Origin: Pseudomonas sp. gcc21
Lineage (GTDB): Bacteria; Pseudomonadota; Gammaproteobacteria; Pseudomonadales; Pseudomonadaceae
Assembly: GCF_012844345.1 (NCBI RefSeq)
Contig: NZ_CP051625.1
Span: forward strand, 2,108,001-2,172,000
DNA: 64,000 nucleotides
Direction: 5' to 3'
The notes beneath the pieces were generated by a model. That model was not told the origin of the DNA. It did no database searches and worked only from the letters and a program-made list of their open reading frames with translations. Below are positions 63,561 through 64,000 of this stretch, piece by piece (position 1 is the stretch's first letter; the number at the start of each line of letters is the position of its first letter). Both the position numbers and the translations under genes were made by a program.

Positions 63561-64000
63561 ATGTCTGATAACAGCATTGTTATTGTCAGTGGCGTCCGTA
63601 CACCCATGGGCGGTTTCCAGGGCAGTCTGTCCAGCGTCTCGGCAGTTGATCTCGGCGCATTGACCATTCGTGAGGCGGTTGCACGTGCGGGTATCCAGCC
63701 GGCGGACGTACAGGAAGTCATCATGGGCTGCGTGTTGCCCGCCGGCCTGAAACAGGGCCCGGCTCGTCAGGCAAGTCTGAATGCCGGCCTGCCCGCCTCC
63801 ACCGGCTGCACCACCATCAATAAACTCTGCGGCTCCGGCATGAAGGCCGTGATGCTCGCCCACGACGCGCTCAAGGCTGGCACCAACGAGGTCATGGTTG
63901 TCGGCGGCATGGAAAGCATGTCCAACGCGCCCTACATCATCGAGAAAGCCCGCAGCGGGCTGCGCATGGGGCACGGCGAGATCAAGGACCACATGTTCTT
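63561..64000 (+). CDS. Acetyl-CoA C-acetyltransferase (thiolase), 5' part only
   Basis: The gene starts at ATG 63561 with AGGAG upstream and runs off the window, so only about 146 residues are seen. They show the thiolase opening IVIVSGVRTPMGGFQGSLSS, the nucleophile cysteine in INKLCGSGMKAVMLA and the following VVGGMESMSNAPYI. Thiolases of this kind join or split acetyl-CoA units. With the acyl-CoA ligase next door, a fatty-acid or PHA-related role is likely, but the C-terminal catalytic residues lie outside. Confidence 0.92.
   Translation, partial: MSDNSIVIVSGVRTPMGGFQGSLSSVSAVDLGALTIREAVARAGIQPADVQEVIMGCVLPAGLKQGPARQASLNAGLPASTGCTTINKLCGSGMKAVMLAHDALKAGTNEVMVVGGMESMSNAPYIIEKARSGLRMGHGEIKDHMF

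Noticed and set aside
63543..63992. 149-residue minus-strand ORF
   Set aside because: Antisense to the thiolase gene, which has the correct active-site cysteine and a ribosome-binding site.

Overview
The window reads as a chromosome segment of a gammaproteobacterium of the Pseudomonadaceae. The backbone from about 0.8 to 21.9 kb (leuA, der, bamB, yfgM-like, hisS, ispG, rodZ, pilW, rlmN, ndk, iscS, cysE, trmJ, suhB, secF, secD, yajC, tgt, queA, tRNA-Leu) follows, as I remember it, the Pseudomonas aeruginosa order around PA3792-PA3824. An aryl-polyene pigment operon and a reduced isc locus suggest a non-model lineage, perhaps the marine Halopseudomonas group. That placement is inference. No rRNA, CRISPR array, prophage or insertion sequence is visible.

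Region by region. 0-0.5 kb: tail of a mechanosensitive channel gene. 0.5-3 kb: leuA with a candidate attenuator leader, then a ytoQ-family gene. 3-15.2 kb, all minus strand: GTPase Der, outer-membrane assembly (BamB), the YfgM-like protein, HisRS, IspG, RodZ, PilW, RlmN, Ndk, IscS, CysE and TrmJ. The isc genes that normally sit between cysE and ndk (iscR, iscU, iscA, hscB, hscA, fdx, iscX) are absent, and IscS lacks its C-terminal tail. 15.4-21.7 kb: suhB, the secDF-yajC translocase genes and the queuosine genes tgt-queA. 21.8 kb: tRNA-Leu(CAA).

22.1-39.5 kb is the main accessory feature. It is a 20-gene plus-strand operon of nearly continuous start/stop overlaps encoding an aryl-polyene type II polyketide pathway: two ACPs, two ketosynthases, a chain-length-factor-like protein, ketoreductase, two dehydratase domains (one fused to the AMP ligase), thioesterase, acyltransferases, a glycosyltransferase, a LolA-like carrier, an MMPL exporter, a lipoprotein and a phosphopantetheinyl transferase. 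It also carries an aromatic amino-acid ammonia-lyase that could make the starter acid, and a flavoprotein with flavin-halogenase-like motifs.

39.5-44.1 kb: a DUF1302/DUF1329 envelope pair divergent from an AraC-type regulator. 44.2-49.2 kb: redox and stress genes (trxB, peroxiredoxin, cysZ, a NemA-like reductase with its TetR repressor, slyD), with an identical 12-bp operator upstream of both tetR and the reductase gene. 49.3-52.7 kb: ackA-pta. 52.8-57.2 kb: an acyltransferase, an OmpA-family lipoprotein, a metallo-beta-lactamase-fold hydrolase, a DUF559 endonuclease followed by a perfect 41-bp inverted repeat, and a dicarboxylate/amino-acid symporter. 57.2-64 kb: a MalT-like LuxR regulator, a second DUF1329 protein, an AlkK-like acyl-CoA ligase and the start of a thiolase gene. 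A shared site (CCAAAGTATGAA) lies upstream of these last three genes and may define a small fatty-acid regulon.
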